Below, one piece after another: positions 27,962 through 37,882 of a stretch of 64,000 nucleotides of DNA. Position 1 is the first letter of the stretch. Each line of letters starts with the position of its first letter. Both the position numbers and the translations under genes were made by a program. The notes beneath the pieces were generated by a model. The model did not search any database. It worked only from the letters and a program-made list of their open reading frames with translations, and was not told where the DNA came from. The stretch comes from Delftia acidovorans (GTDB lineage Bacteria; Pseudomonadota; Gammaproteobacteria; Burkholderiales; Burkholderiaceae_C). The DNA lies in assembly GCA_031286585.1 (NCBI GenBank), contig JAITUC010000011.1:62001-126000 (forward strand), written 5' to 3'.

Positions 27962-28762
27962 ATGGGCTTTCTCGCCGGTAAAAAACTGCTGATCACGGGC
28001 GTTCTGTCCAACCGCTCCATCGCCTACGGCATCGCCAAGGCCTGCCATGCACAGGGCGCGGAACTGGCCTTCAGCTATGTGGGCGAGCGCTTCAAGGACC
28101 GCATCACCGAGTTCGCCGCTGAATTCGACTCCGAGCTGATCTTCGACTGCGACGTGGCAGACGATGCCCAGATCGACAAGCTGTTCGCCGACCTGGGCGC
28201 CACCTGGGGCAAGTTCGACGGCTTCGTGCACAGCATCGGCTTCGCACCGCGCGAAGCCATCGCAGGCAACTTCCTGGACGGCCTTTCGCGCGAAGGCTTC
28301 AAGATCGCGCACGACATCAGCGCCTACAGCTTCCCCGCGATGGCCAAGGCGGCCCTGCCCTATCTCAACGACAAGTCCTCGCTGCTGACCCTGTCGTACC
28401 TGGGCGCCCTGCGCTCCATCCCCAACTACAACACCATGGGCCTGGCCAAGGCATCGCTGGAAGCCTCGGTGCGCTACCTGGCCGAGGCCGTGGGCCGCAC
28501 GGCAGACGGCCGCGCCATCCGCGCCAACGGCATCTCGGCCGGTCCCATCAAGACCCTGGCCGCCTCGGGCATCAAGGACTTCGGCAAGCTGCTGGGCCGC
28601 GTGGCCGATGCCGCGCCGCTGCGCCGCAATGTGACCATCGAGGACGTGGGCAATGTGGCCGCCTTCCTGCTGTCCGACCTGGCCTCGGGCGTGACGGCCG
28701 AGATCACCTACGTGGACGGCGGCTTCAGCCAGACCGCCGGCCTGTCGGCCGACCAGGTCTAA
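27962..28762 (+). CDS. fabI: Enoyl-[acyl-carrier-protein] reductase (NADH) FabI
   Basis: SDR-superfamily protein of 266 residues. It has the FabI cofactor loop [20 protein letters not shown]. The active site has Tyr156 and Lys163 in [21 protein letters not shown], plus the second Tyr at 146. The terminus is [11 protein letters not shown]. It reduces enoyl-ACP in the last step of each fatty acid elongation round and is the target of triclosan-type inhibitors. GGAG precedes the start at 27962. Confidence 0.96.
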   Translation: MGFLAGKKLLITGVLSNRSIAYGIAKACHAQGAELAFSYVGERFKDRITEFAAEFDSELIFDCDVADDAQIDKLFADLGATWGKFDGFVHSIGFAPREAIAGNFLDGLSREGFKIAHDISAYSFPAMAKAALPYLNDKSSLLTLSYLGALRSIPNYNTMGLAKASLEASVRYLAEAVGRTADGRAIRANGISAGPIKTLAASGIKDFGKLLGRVADAAPLRRNVTIEDVGNVAAFLLSDLASGVTAEITYVDGGFSQTAGLSADQV

Positions 28763-28783
28763 GTCACCGCCAGACTCCGACCC

Positions 28784-28818
28784 GCCCTGCAGGCATTGCC
28801 GCCTGCGGGGCTTTTTTT
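28784..28818 (+). terminator. Intrinsic terminator of fabI
   Basis: GCCCTGCAGGC and GCCTGCGGGGC pair across a short loop and are followed by seven T residues, 22 bases after the fabI stop. Confidence 0.85.
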
Positions 28819-28900
28819 CGTCTGGAATCCACGCATCCGCATCCTGCCGATGCGCCAGAGGAAATACACATCGGCTTGCATACGGTCATTTCTGTTTTGA

Positions 28901-28917
28901 ATGAGAATGATTCTCAT
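28901..28917. promoter_or_regulatory. Fur box upstream of the Mn-SOD gene
   Basis: ATGAGAAT-G-ATTCTCAT is a perfect 8-bp inverted repeat and matches the ferric uptake regulator box. It lies about 180 bases before the sod start, beside promoter-like AT-rich DNA (TACAAT at 28924-28929). The rest of the 331-base gap from fabI to sod holds the fabI terminator and an untranslated leader of about 150 bases. I see no other gene in it. Confidence 0.8.
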
Positions 28918-29093
28918 GAATAATACAATTCTCGTATCAATATCAAAGAACCTCTGAAAACCTCGGATGAAGGCCTCGGCCCGCGTCTTCGAATGCACAG
29001 CCACGGCCCTGCCATCCCGGTTGGCGCATTGATTGCAGCCGCAAAGACACCGCAACGCACCGATTTTTCCCCGTAGCCCCTGAAAGAAACCGC

Positions 29094-29729
<636 letters not shown>

Positions 29730-29764
29730 ACGGTCCGCAACGCCAACCTCTGACCTCGACCAGC

Positions 29765-30685
29765 ATGGATCTGCCACAACGCTTCCGCTCCAAGACCAGC
29801 GTACGGTCCAACATCCGCCTGTGGATCGGCCTGGCCATCATGATGGCAGGCGCCTGGGCGCTCACCAGCCAGTTCTGGGCCTATGCCCAGAACCATCCGG
29901 TGGTCTTCCAGGCCCTGGCCGGAGGCTCGGCCGCCGCGCTGGCGACGGCCCTGGGCACCGTGCCCGTGATGCTGTCCCAGCGCCTGTCCGAGCGCACGCA
30001 GGACACCCTGTTCGGCTTCGGGGCCGGCGTCATGCTGGCGGCATGCGCCTTCTCGCTGATCCTGCCGGGGCTGGAGGCCGTGCGCACCCAGGAACTGTTG
30101 GGTGGCGGCGGCTGGGCGGCTGGCGGGGTCATAGGTTCGGCCATCCTGATGGGCGGTGCCGCCCTCATGCTCATGGACAGGCTCCTGCCCCATGAGCACT
30201 TCATCAAGGGCCGCGAAGGCCTGGACCCGCAAGGCGCGCGCAAGCTGCAGCGCACCTGGCTGTTCGTCTTCGCCATCACCCTGCACAACCTGCCCGAAGG
30301 CCTGGCCATCGGCGTGGGCTATGCCGGCAACGACGGGCTGCGCGCCAACGCGCTGGCCACGGGCATTGCCATCCAGGACGTGCCCGAAGGCCTGGTGGTG
30401 GCCGTGGCTCTGCTGGCCGCTGGCTACAAGCGCAGCTTTGCCGTGTTGCTGGGCATGGCCTCCGGCCTGGTCGAGCCCGTGGGCGCCGTGCTGGGCGCAG
30501 CCATCGTGAGCGGCTCTGCCGCCATGCTGCCCTGGGGCCTGGGCTTTGCGGCGGGCGCCATGCTGTTCGTGATCAGCCACGAAATCATTCCCGAGTCGCA
30601 CCGCAAGGGCCATGAAGCCTTTGCCACGGGCGGCCTCATGCTGGGCTTCGTGCTGATGATGGTGCTGGACACGGCCCTGGGCTGA
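29765..30685 (+). CDS. ZIP family divalent metal transporter (BbZIP-like)
   Basis: Protein of 306 residues with about eight membrane spans. The binuclear metal site is clear: HNLPEG near 174-179 and IQDVPEG near 203-209, with a further His-Glu pair in ISHEIIPESHRKGHE near 271. The pattern, including the C-terminal MMVLDTALG, closely follows the structurally known Bordetella bronchiseptica ZIP, which moves Zn2+ and other divalent ions. The loop before the fourth helix has HEH. Its position 35 bases after sodA suggests co-transcription, and therefore import of manganese or zinc for the enzyme under Fur control; metal choice is inferred. Confidence 0.92.
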   Translation: MDLPQRFRSKTSVRSNIRLWIGLAIMMAGAWALTSQFWAYAQNHPVVFQALAGGSAAALATALGTVPVMLSQRLSERTQDTLFGFGAGVMLAACAFSLILPGLEAVRTQELLGGGGWAAGGVIGSAILMGGAALMLMDRLLPHEHFIKGREGLDPQGARKLQRTWLFVFAITLHNLPEGLAIGVGYAGNDGLRANALATGIAIQDVPEGLVVAVALLAAGYKRSFAVLLGMASGLVEPVGAVLGAAIVSGSAAMLPWGLGFAAGAMLFVISHEIIPESHRKGHEAFATGGLMLGFVLMMVLDTALG

Positions 30686-30709
30686 GTCAGCGCGCCGCGC
30701 CTCCCTGGC

Positions 30710-31441
30710 TCAGGGCAGCAAAAGCCCCAGTTCCCGCGCCGCCGCCAGCACATGGCGGGCGTGGCGCTCTTCATAGCGGTGGGCCGGCATGGTCAATGTC
30801 AGCGCCGCTGCCAATTCCCCATCGCGCTTGAACACGGGGGCCGAGATCCCGGCGATCTCGCGATGCCGGTCTCCCACCATGGCGCAGTAGCCATCGGCGC
30901 GCACCCGGGCCAGTTGCGTGCGGCTGCCGCCGCGCGATGCGGCGTACAGCTCGGTGTCGAAAGCCGACAGCACGCGCCCGCCTGCGCCCTGCCCCAGCGG
31001 CAGCAGATCGCCCGTGCGTGCGTGGTCGCGCACGGGGTGGGGCGAATCCACGCGGTACAGGCACAGCCGGTCCTGGCCCTGGCGCACGTGGTAGGCCGCA
31101 CTCTCGCCCGTGGCCTGCACCAGGGTGCGCAGCACGGGCATGACCACGCTGTCCAGCGAGAAATGCCGGGCATAGACGGTGTTCAGCCGCGCCACGGCCG
31201 GACCCACGGCGTAGCGGCCGTCATCCATGCGCAGCACCCAGCCGCCATGCTCAAGAGAGGCCAGCAGCCGCAGCACGGTGCTCTTGTACAGGCGCGTGCG
31301 CTCCGACAACTGGGCCAGCGTCAGCCCGTCGTCTCCGTCGCGAAAAGCCGCCAGCAGGCTCAAGGCCCTGTCCACGGCCGCCACGCCGCCCGGCGCGGCA
31401 TTCTCATCGGCCACCGATTCCGTCACTGATTTGCGAGGCAT
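30710..31441 (-). CDS. IclR family transcriptional regulator
   Basis: Protein of 243 residues. The winged helix at about 20-85 has LTLAQLSERTRLYKSTVLRLLASLEH. The GAF-like effector domain covers about 95-243, including PVRDHARTGDLLPLGQGAGGRVL and the GYCAMVGDRHREIAGISAPV segment. It is divergent from a lyase-CaiB-Bug operon, with a palindrome in the gap, so it is the probable specific regulator of that operon. Confidence 0.92.
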   Translation of the reverse strand: MPRKSVTESVADENAAPGGVAAVDRALSLLAAFRDGDDGLTLAQLSERTRLYKSTVLRLLASLEHGGWVLRMDDGRYAVGPAVARLNTVYARHFSLDSVVMPVLRTLVQATGESAAYHVRQGQDRLCLYRVDSPHPVRDHARTGDLLPLGQGAGGRVLSAFDTELYAASRGGSRTQLARVRADGYCAMVGDRHREIAGISAPVFKRDGELAAALTLTMPAHRYEERHARHVLAAARELGLLLP

Positions 31442-31525
31442 AAACAGGCATCCAAGGGAAAACCCCAGGCACGCAGGCTTGACGATGGCGCGTGCAGCAG
31501 AGAGTATTTCAATAGAGAGAATTAA

Positions 31526-31542
31526 GTTCTATCTATTAGAAC
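31526..31542. promoter_or_regulatory. Palindromic operator candidate for the IclR regulator
   Basis: GTTCTA-TCTAT-TAGAAC is a perfect 6-bp dyad with a 5-base centre in the AT-rich divergent region between the iclR-type gene and the lyase gene. IclR proteins bind such short dyads; the assignment is by position. Confidence 0.55.
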
Positions 31543-31612
31543 AACACAATACCCCGATGTCAACAGGTCGAATCCTGCCACCATCGACACCCTCCACCGG
31601 ATGCAACTGCCC

Positions 31613-32554
31613 ATGTCCTCCCACCGTTTTGACGTACTCATCAGCGAAGTCGGCCCGCGCGATGGCCTGCAGTCCGTGGCCTCCACCATGTCCACGGCGC
31701 ACAAGCATGCCTGGATCGCCGCGCTGGCCCATGCCGGCCTGCAGGAGATCGAGGTCGGCTCCTTCGTCTCGCCCAAGCTGCTGCCGCAGATGGCCGACGC
31801 GGCCGAGGTGGTCGCCCAGGCCATCACCCTGCCCGGCGTCACCGTGATGGCCCTGGCCCCCAATCTGCGCGGCGCCGAGGCCGCGCTGCGCGCCGGCGCC
31901 CACAAGGTCACGCTGCCCGTCTCGGCCAGCCCCGCGCACTCCATGGCCAATGTGCGCAGGACTCCCATGCAGATGGTGGACGAGGTGCGGGCGATTGCCG
32001 CGCTGCGCGACGAGATCGCGCCGCAGGCCCTGATCGAGGCGGGCATCTCCACCGCCTTCGGCTGCACCCTGCAGGGGCTGGTGCCGGAGGACGAGGTGAT
32101 TGCGCTGGCCGTGGCCTGCGTGGCGGCGGGCGCCGATGAATCGGGCCTGTCCGACACCACGGGCATGGCCAACCCGGCCCAGGTGCGGCGCCTGTTCACG
32201 CGGCTGCGGGCTGAGCTGGGCGGGCATGCAGGCGCGGCCCACATGCACAATACGCGCGGCCTGGGCCTGGCCAACTGCCTGGCCGCCTACGAGGCAGGCG
32301 TGCGCACCTTCGATGCCTCGCTCGCCGGCCTGGGCGGATGCCCGTATGCGCCCGGCGCCTCGGGCAACGTGGTCACCGAAGACCTGGTCTTCATGTTCGA
32401 GGCCATGGGCATCCGCACCGGCGTGGACATCGATCGCCTGATCGCCGCCCGCCAGCCCCTGGCAGCAGGCCTGCCCGGCGAGGAACTGCACGGCATGACG
32501 CCGCTGGCCGGACTGCCCAAGGGCTTTGTGCCCCACCACTACGCGCAGGCCTGA
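31613..32554 (+). CDS. Hydroxymethylglutaryl-CoA lyase family protein
   Basis: TIM-barrel DRE-metallolyase-like protein of 313 residues. The N-terminal SEVGPRDGLQSV carries the metal-binding Asp and catalytic Arg. GADESGLSDTTGMANPAQV and AHMHNTRGLGLANCLAAYEAG carry the His-x-His ligands. GLGGCPYAPGASGNV holds the loop cysteine of HMG-CoA lyases. It cleaves a 3-hydroxy-3-methyl-acyl-CoA into acetyl-CoA or similar. In this operon with a CaiB transferase, the likely substrate is a citramalyl- or HMG-type CoA ester formed by the transferase. The start could also be the ATG at 31601; neither has a strong ribosome site. Confidence 0.88.
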   Translation: MSSHRFDVLISEVGPRDGLQSVASTMSTAHKHAWIAALAHAGLQEIEVGSFVSPKLLPQMADAAEVVAQAITLPGVTVMALAPNLRGAEAALRAGAHKVTLPVSASPAHSMANVRRTPMQMVDEVRAIAALRDEIAPQALIEAGISTAFGCTLQGLVPEDEVIALAVACVAAGADESGLSDTTGMANPAQVRRLFTRLRAELGGHAGAAHMHNTRGLGLANCLAAYEAGVRTFDASLAGLGGCPYAPGASGNVVTEDLVFMFEAMGIRTGVDIDRLIAARQPLAAGLPGEELHGMTPLAGLPKGFVPHHYAQA

Positions 32555-32593
32555 ACGGCAGCGCCCACCCACCCATTCATCCACCGTTTTCCC

Positions 32594-33859
32594 ATGAGCC
32601 AAGATTTCACCTCCGGCACCCCCGGCAACCCTGACAGCGCCGCAGGCCAGGCCACGCCCCTGCCCTACGCGGGCATTCGCGTCATCGAGTTCACGCACAT
32701 GGTCATGGGGCCGTCCTGCGGCATGATGCTGGCCGACCTGGGCGCCGAAGTCATCAAGATCGAGCCCGTGGGCCACGGCCGCGACGGCGATGCCACGCGC
32801 AAGCTGCTGGGCTCGGGCTCGGGCTTTTTCCCGCTGTTCAACCGCAACAAGAAAAGCCTGACGCTGGACCTGCAGACCGAGGAAGGCAAGCAGGCCGCGC
32901 TGCGGCTGATCGCCACGGCCGACGTGGTCTGCGAGAACTTCAAGCCCGGCACCATGCGCAAGCTGGGCCTGGACTACGACAGCCTCAAGGACCGCTTCGA
33001 GCGCCTCATCTACGTGAGCCACAAGGGCTTTCTGCCCGGCCCCTACGAGCACCGCACGGCGCTGGACGAAGTGGTGCAGATGATGGGCGGCCTGGCCTAC
33101 ATGACGGGCCGCCCCGGCGACCCGCTGCGCGCGGGCGCCAGCGTCAACGACATCATGGGCGGCATGTTCGGCGCCATGGGTGCCATGGCCGCCCTGGCCC
33201 AGCGCGAGAAGACCGGGCGCGGCCAGGAAGTGCAAAGCGCGCTGTTCGAGAACAACATCTTCCTGGTCGCCCAGCACATGATGCAGTTCGCCGTCACCGG
33301 CAAGCCGGCCGCGCCCATGCCGGCACGCATCTCTGCCTGGGCCATCTACGACGTGTTCGAAGTCAGGGATGGCGAGCAGATCTTCCTGGCCGTGGTCAGC
33401 GACGGCGCCTGGCGCCTGTTCTGCGATGCCTTCGGCCTGGGCGAGCTGCGCGACGATCCGCGCCTTGGCAGCAACAACGACCGCGTGCTGGCGCGCAGCT
33501 GGCTGATGCCGCTGCTGCGCGAGAAGATGGCCCCGCACAGCGCCGCCCACATTGCCGCGATCTTCGAGAAGAACGGCCTGCCCTTCGCGCCCATCGCACG
33601 CCCGCAGGACCTGCTGAAAGACCCGCACCTGAACGCCACGGGCGCGCTGGCCCCCATCACCCTGCCCGATGGCCGCGAGACCAAGACCGTGCTGCTGCCC
33701 TTCACGCTGGACGGCAAGCGCCTGGATGTGCGACTGTCGCCACCGCGCCTGGGCGAGCACAGCCTGGAGATCCTCACCGCCCTGGGCTACAGCAGCGAGC
33801 AGGCCCTGGCCCTGGCCCGGGGCGACGCCACCGACAGCCACGCCACGGCTTCCCACTGA
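32594..33859 (+). CDS. CaiB/BaiF family CoA-transferase
   Basis: Class III CoA-transferase of 421 residues. AGIRVIEFTHMVMGPSCGMM, GAEVIKIEPVGHGRDGDATR and the LDEVVQMMGGLAYMTGRPGDP region are typical. It differs clearly from the CaiB protein at 5906-7102, so it is a separate paralogue. It lies 39 bases after the lyase gene and is likely co-transcribed. By context it activates a dicarboxylic or branched hydroxy acid to its CoA ester for the lyase. Confidence 0.92.
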   Translation: MSQDFTSGTPGNPDSAAGQATPLPYAGIRVIEFTHMVMGPSCGMMLADLGAEVIKIEPVGHGRDGDATRKLLGSGSGFFPLFNRNKKSLTLDLQTEEGKQAALRLIATADVVCENFKPGTMRKLGLDYDSLKDRFERLIYVSHKGFLPGPYEHRTALDEVVQMMGGLAYMTGRPGDPLRAGASVNDIMGGMFGAMGAMAALAQREKTGRGQEVQSALFENNIFLVAQHMMQFAVTGKPAAPMPARISAWAIYDVFEVRDGEQIFLAVVSDGAWRLFCDAFGLGELRDDPRLGSNNDRVLARSWLMPLLREKMAPHSAAHIAAIFEKNGLPFAPIARPQDLLKDPHLNATGALAPITLPDGRETKTVLLPFTLDGKRLDVRLSPPRLGEHSLEILTALGYSSEQALALARGDATDSHATASH

Positions 33860-33879
33860 AGCCGGGCTGAGCCACTGAA

Positions 33880-33909
33880 GGCGCCGCCGTCCACCCGGCG
33901 CGCGGCGCC
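33880..33909 (+). other. GC-rich hairpin between CaiB and Bug genes
   Basis: GGCGCCGC and GCGGCGCC pair over a 14-base loop, 20 bases after the CaiB stop, with no T-tract. It may stabilise or process the transcript between the enzyme genes and the binding-protein gene. Confidence 0.4.
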
Positions 33910-33995
33910 CTTCCACCCCATCCCCCCCTACCGGACGACGCTTGCCACGCGCCCGGCGGGGAGGCCTTTTCCCAAAAATTCCCGGAGACAACACC

Positions 33996-35045
33996 ATGCC
34001 CGCCATCCAACGCAACCCGGCCGCCCAACAACAGACACAGACCTGGGCCCGCCCTTGTTCCGCCCCTCGCCGCCAGTTGCTGCTGTGCGCCCTGCCCGCA
34101 TTGGCTGCCGCCCTGCTCCCGCTGGCGGCCCAGGCCCAGCCCGACAACTGGCCCTCACGCGCCGTGCGCATGGTCGTGCCCTACACGCCGGGCGGCGGCA
34201 CGGACGCGGTCGCGCGCCAGATCAGCGAGCGCGTGGGCACGCTGAACAAATGGACCGTGGTCGTTGACAACAAGCCCGGCGCGGGCGGGAACATCGGCCT
34301 GGATGCGGTGGCCAAGTCCGCGCCGGATGGCTATACCTTCGGCATGGGCCAGACCGCCAACCTCGCCATCAACCCCGCCCTGCTGCCCAGCATGCCCTTC
34401 AACCCGCGCACCGACCTGGTCCCGGTGGCCCTGGTCGCCGCCCAGCCCACGGTGCTGGTCGTGCCGCAGGACTCGCCATGGAAGTCGGTGCAGGACCTGG
34501 TCAAGGCCGCCAAGGCCGACCCGGGCGGCATCCGCCAGGGACTGGCATCGACGGGCACGGTAGGCCACCTGGCCGGCGAGATGCTGGCCTTCAGGGCCGG
34601 CATCCAGGTGCTCAACGTGCCCTACAAGGGCGCAGCGCCGGCCGTGACCGACCTGCTGGGCAAGCAGACGCACTACATGTTCGGCACGCCCCAGGCCGTC
34701 TATCCGCTGCTCAAGGGCAGCAAGCTGCGCGCCCTGGCCGTGACCTCGGCCAAGCGCCTGCCCATCCTGCCCGAGGTGCCCACCGTGGCCGAATCGGGCT
34801 ATGCAGGCTTCGAGGCCGTGGACTGGAAGCTCATCGTCGCCCCCAAGGGCACGCCGGCCGCCATCGTGCAGAAGATGAACACCGCCGTGAACGCGGCCCT
34901 GCAGCAGCCCGCCGTGCAGCAGCAACTGCAGGCCGAGGGCAGCACGGCCCTGGGCGGCAGCATCCAGGACGCGGCCCAATACCTGCTCAAGGAACAGACG
35001 GACTGGGCCGCGCTGATCCGCGACGCAAAGATACGCCTGGAGTGA
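33996..35045 (+). CDS. Bug/TctC-family periplasmic substrate-binding protein
   Basis: Protein of 349 residues. The signal peptide follows an Arg-rich start and ends near LAAQAQPDNWP. VPYTPGGGTDAVARQ, VDNKPGAGGNIGLDAV and NVPYKGAAPAVTDLLG are the family landmarks. No tctA/tctB genes are adjacent. It follows the lyase and CaiB genes and is probably the receptor for their substrate. The start at 33996 is supported by GGAG; a strong terminator ends the unit. Confidence 0.92.
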   Translation: MPAIQRNPAAQQQTQTWARPCSAPRRQLLLCALPALAAALLPLAAQAQPDNWPSRAVRMVVPYTPGGGTDAVARQISERVGTLNKWTVVVDNKPGAGGNIGLDAVAKSAPDGYTFGMGQTANLAINPALLPSMPFNPRTDLVPVALVAAQPTVLVVPQDSPWKSVQDLVKAAKADPGGIRQGLASTGTVGHLAGEMLAFRAGIQVLNVPYKGAAPAVTDLLGKQTHYMFGTPQAVYPLLKGSKLRALAVTSAKRLPILPEVPTVAESGYAGFEAVDWKLIVAPKGTPAAIVQKMNTAVNAALQQPAVQQQLQAEGSTALGGSIQDAAQYLLKEQTDWAALIRDAKIRLE

Positions 35046-35077
35046 TCACGGAATAGCAACGCCGCAGCGGCGCAATG

Positions 35078-35117
35078 AAAAAGGCGCGGAACCCCTTTTG
35101 GGACCCGCGCCTTTTTT
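35078..35117. terminator. Intrinsic terminator between Bug and decarboxylase genes
   Basis: A-run, GGCGCGG, a 15-base loop, CCGCGCC and six T residues. It is usable in both directions between convergent genes. Confidence 0.87.
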
Positions 35118-35141
35118 AGGGGCCGTCAGCCGGACAGCCGA

Positions 35142-37733
35142 TCAGATCGTGCGGCCGAAGGGACCATCATCCCCCACCTGCACCATCTTGCGACCACGCG
35201 CAGGCTTGGCTGCCGTGCCGACTTCAGGCGCGGCCGGCTGCGCCTTGCGCGCTGCGGGGCGCTTGGCAGGCGCCTTGACCCCGGCGGCCTTGGCCACCTT
35301 GGCAGCCGGCTTGGCTGCGGATTTCGCGGCTGCCTTGGCGACTGTCTTGGCCGCAGGCTTGGCTGCGGTCTTCACGGCCTTCTTCGCAGCGGGCTTGCCA
35401 CCGGCCGGCGTCTTGCGGGCCGGTACGGTCCTGGCCACGCAGTCGGCGTAGTAGCGCACCTCGCCATCGTCGCCTTGCAGTTCCACCAGGCCGTGGATGT
35501 CGGTCTCAAAGCCCGGGCACTCCTTGGCGAACTCGCGCGCAAACAGCAGGTAGTCCACGATCTTGCGGTTGAACACTTCGCCGGGAATCAGCAGCGGAAT
35601 GCCGGGCGGGTACGGCGTGACCAGGCCCACGGTGATGCGGCCTTCCAGGTGGTCGATCTCCACGCGCTCGGTCTTGCGCTGCGCGATGTGGGCGTAGGCA
35701 TCGCTGGGCTTCATGGCAGGCTGCAGGTCCGACAGGTACATCTCGGTCGTCAGGCGGGCGATGTCGTACTTGGCGTACAGCTGGTGCACGTGCTGGCACA
35801 GGTCGCGCAGGCCCATGCGCTCGTAGCGGCGGTGCTGCTGGCAGAACTCGGGCAGGATGCGCGCCAGCGGCTGGTTGCGGTCGTAGTCGTCCTTGAACTG
35901 CTGCAGCGCCGTCAGCATGGTGTTCCAGCGGCCCTTGGTGATGCCGATGGTGAACATGATGAAGAACGAGTACAGGCCCGTCTTCTCCACCACCACACCG
36001 TGCTCGGCCAGGTACTTGGTCACGATGGAGGCGGGGATGCCCGTGTCCGAGAAATCGCCGTCCAGGTCCAGGCCCGGCGTCACGATGGTGGACTTGATCG
36101 GGTCCAGCATGTTGAAGCCGTCGGCCAGCTCGCCGAAGCCGTGCCAGTTGTCGAACTCCTTGCCGTTCTTGGCCTTGGAGCGCTTGGGCGCCGCGTCATG
36201 GCCGCGGATGATCCAGTCCTGGGCCGAGCCCACACCCTCTTCGGCGAGCTTCTCGGGGCCCCAGACCTCGAACCACCAGTCGTCGTCGCCGAACTCGTCC
36301 TCCACCTTGCGCATGGCGCGGCGGAAGTCCAGCGCCTCCAGAATGGACTCTTCCACCAGGGCGGTGCCGCCGGGCGGCTCCATCATCGCGGCGGCCACGT
36401 CGCAACTGGCGATGATGCTGTACTGCGGGCTGGTCGAGGTGTGCATCAGGTACGCCTCGTTGAACAGGTGGTGGTCCAGCTTTTCGGTCTGGCTGTCCTG
36501 CACCAGCACATGCGACGCCTGGCTGATGCCGGCCAGCAGCTTGTGGATGGACTGCGTGGCATACACCACCGAGTGCTTGGGACGCGCGCGCTTCTTGCCC
36601 ATGGCATGGTAGCTGCCATAGAACGGATGGAAGGCGGCGTGCGGCAGCCAGGCCTCATCGAAGTGCAGGTTGGCCACATAGCCGTCCAGCATGCTCTTGA
36701 TGGACTCGGTGTTGTAGAGCACGCCGTCGTAGGTGGACTGCGTCAGCGTCAGCACGCGCGGCTTGACCGTCTTGGCATCCACGCCCCTGAGCAGCGGATT
36801 GGCCGCGATCTTGGCCTGGATGGACTCCACCGAGAACTCGCTCTGCGGGATCGGGCCGATGATGCCGAAGTGGTTGCGCGTGGGCTTGAGGAACACCGGA
36901 ATCGCACCCGTCATGATGATGGAGTGCAGGATGGACTTGTGGCAGTTGCGGTCCACCACGACCACGTCGCCGGGCGCCACGGCGTGGTGCCACACGATCT
37001 TGTTCGACGTGGACGTGCCGTTGGTCACGAAGTAGCAATGGTCGGCATTGAAGATGCGGGCGGCATTGCGCTCGCTCTCGCCGATGGCGCCGTTGTGGTC
37101 CAGCAGCTGGCCCAGTTCCTCCACCGCGTTGCACACGTCGGCGCGCAGCATGTTCTCGCCGTAGAACTGGTGGTACATCTGGCCCACGGGGCTTTTCAGG
37201 AAGGCCACGCCGCCCGAGTGACCGGGGCAGTGCCAGCTGTAGGAGCCGTCTTCCGCATAGTCCAGCAGCGCCTTGAAGAACGGCGGCTGCACGCCTTCCA
37301 GGTAGCTCTTGGCCTCGCGGATGATGTGCTTGGCCACGAACTCCGGCGTGTCCTCGAACATGTGGATGAAGCCGTGCAGCTCGCGCAGGATGTCGTTGGG
37401 CAGGTGGCGGCTGGTCTTGGTCTCGCCGTAGATGTAGATCGGCACATCGGCGTTCTTGCGGCGCACTTCGCCGATGAAGCTGCGCAGGCTGTGGATCACG
37501 GGATCGGTTCCGCCATCGTCCAGCGAGAACTCCTCGTCATCGATGGACAGGATGAAGGCGCTGGCCCGGCTTTGCTGCTGCGCGAATTGCGACAGGTCGC
37601 CGTAGCTGGTCACGCCCAGCACCTCGAAACCTTCCTCCTCGATGGCCTGGGCCAGGGCGCGGATGCCCAGGCCCGAGGTGTTCTCGGAGCGGTAGTCCTC
37701 GTCGATGATGACGATGGGAAAGCGAAACTTCAT
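35142..37733 (-). CDS. Arg/Lys/Orn decarboxylase with histone-H1-like C-terminal tail
   Basis: Protein of 863 residues. An N-terminal response-regulator-like wing domain (about 1-130) precedes the fold-type I PLP domain. There, HFDEAW (Asp359) and the Schiff-base Lys398 in YATQSIHKLLAG are intact, and a C-terminal decarboxylase domain ends near 760. This matches the inducible basic amino acid decarboxylases of about 750 residues, which yield cadaverine, putrescine or agmatine. The choice among lysine, ornithine and arginine is not settled. Residues 767-863 are an added Lys/Ala/Pro tail with repeated AAK-type units, like bacterial histone-H1-like proteins, ending RKMVQVGDDGPFGRTI. The tail is in frame and uses the same GC-rich codons. 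Confidence 0.9.
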   Translation of the reverse strand: MKFRFPIVIIDEDYRSENTSGLGIRALAQAIEEEGFEVLGVTSYGDLSQFAQQQSRASAFILSIDDEEFSLDDGGTDPVIHSLRSFIGEVRRKNADVPIYIYGETKTSRHLPNDILRELHGFIHMFEDTPEFVAKHIIREAKSYLEGVQPPFFKALLDYAEDGSYSWHCPGHSGGVAFLKSPVGQMYHQFYGENMLRADVCNAVEELGQLLDHNGAIGESERNAARIFNADHCYFVTNGTSTSNKIVWHHAVAPGDVVVVDRNCHKSILHSIIMTGAIPVFLKPTRNHFGIIGPIPQSEFSVESIQAKIAANPLLRGVDAKTVKPRVLTLTQSTYDGVLYNTESIKSMLDGYVANLHFDEAWLPHAAFHPFYGSYHAMGKKRARPKHSVVYATQSIHKLLAGISQASHVLVQDSQTEKLDHHLFNEAYLMHTSTSPQYSIIASCDVAAAMMEPPGGTALVEESILEALDFRRAMRKVEDEFGDDDWWFEVWGPEKLAEEGVGSAQDWIIRGHDAAPKRSKAKNGKEFDNWHGFGELADGFNMLDPIKSTIVTPGLDLDGDFSDTGIPASIVTKYLAEHGVVVEKTGLYSFFIMFTIGITKGRWNTMLTALQQFKDDYDRNQPLARILPEFCQQHRRYERMGLRDLCQHVHQLYAKYDIARLTTEMYLSDLQPAMKPSDAYAHIAQRKTERVEIDHLEGRITVGLVTPYPPGIPLLIPGEVFNRKIVDYLLFAREFAKECPGFETDIHGLVELQGDDGEVRYYADCVARTVPARKTPAGGKPAAKKAVKTAAKPAAKTVAKAAAKSAAKPAAKVAKAAGVKAPAKRPAARKAQPAAPEVGTAAKPARGRKMVQVGDDGPFGRTI

Positions 37734-37882
37734 GGGGGCAGCCTCCGTAACCTGAGCGGGCCAAAAAACGAAACAGGCGCGAAGTGTAAGGAATATCCTT
37801 ATTGCGCCTTTGAAGCGTGCGGATTTTCACCCAGAATGTGCTGCACTAAACACAAGCAACTGTCACAAAGGGAGTCTCACGC

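Noticed and set aside
31529-34171. 880-codon minus-strand frame opposite the lyase and CaiB genes
   Set aside because: It spans two well-supported genes on the other strand and shows only His/Gly/Gln-rich antisense composition.
35142-35460. Lys/Ala repeat region as a separate histone-H1-like gene
   Set aside because: It is in frame with the decarboxylase, with no stop, start or ribosome site between them, so it is a tail of that protein.
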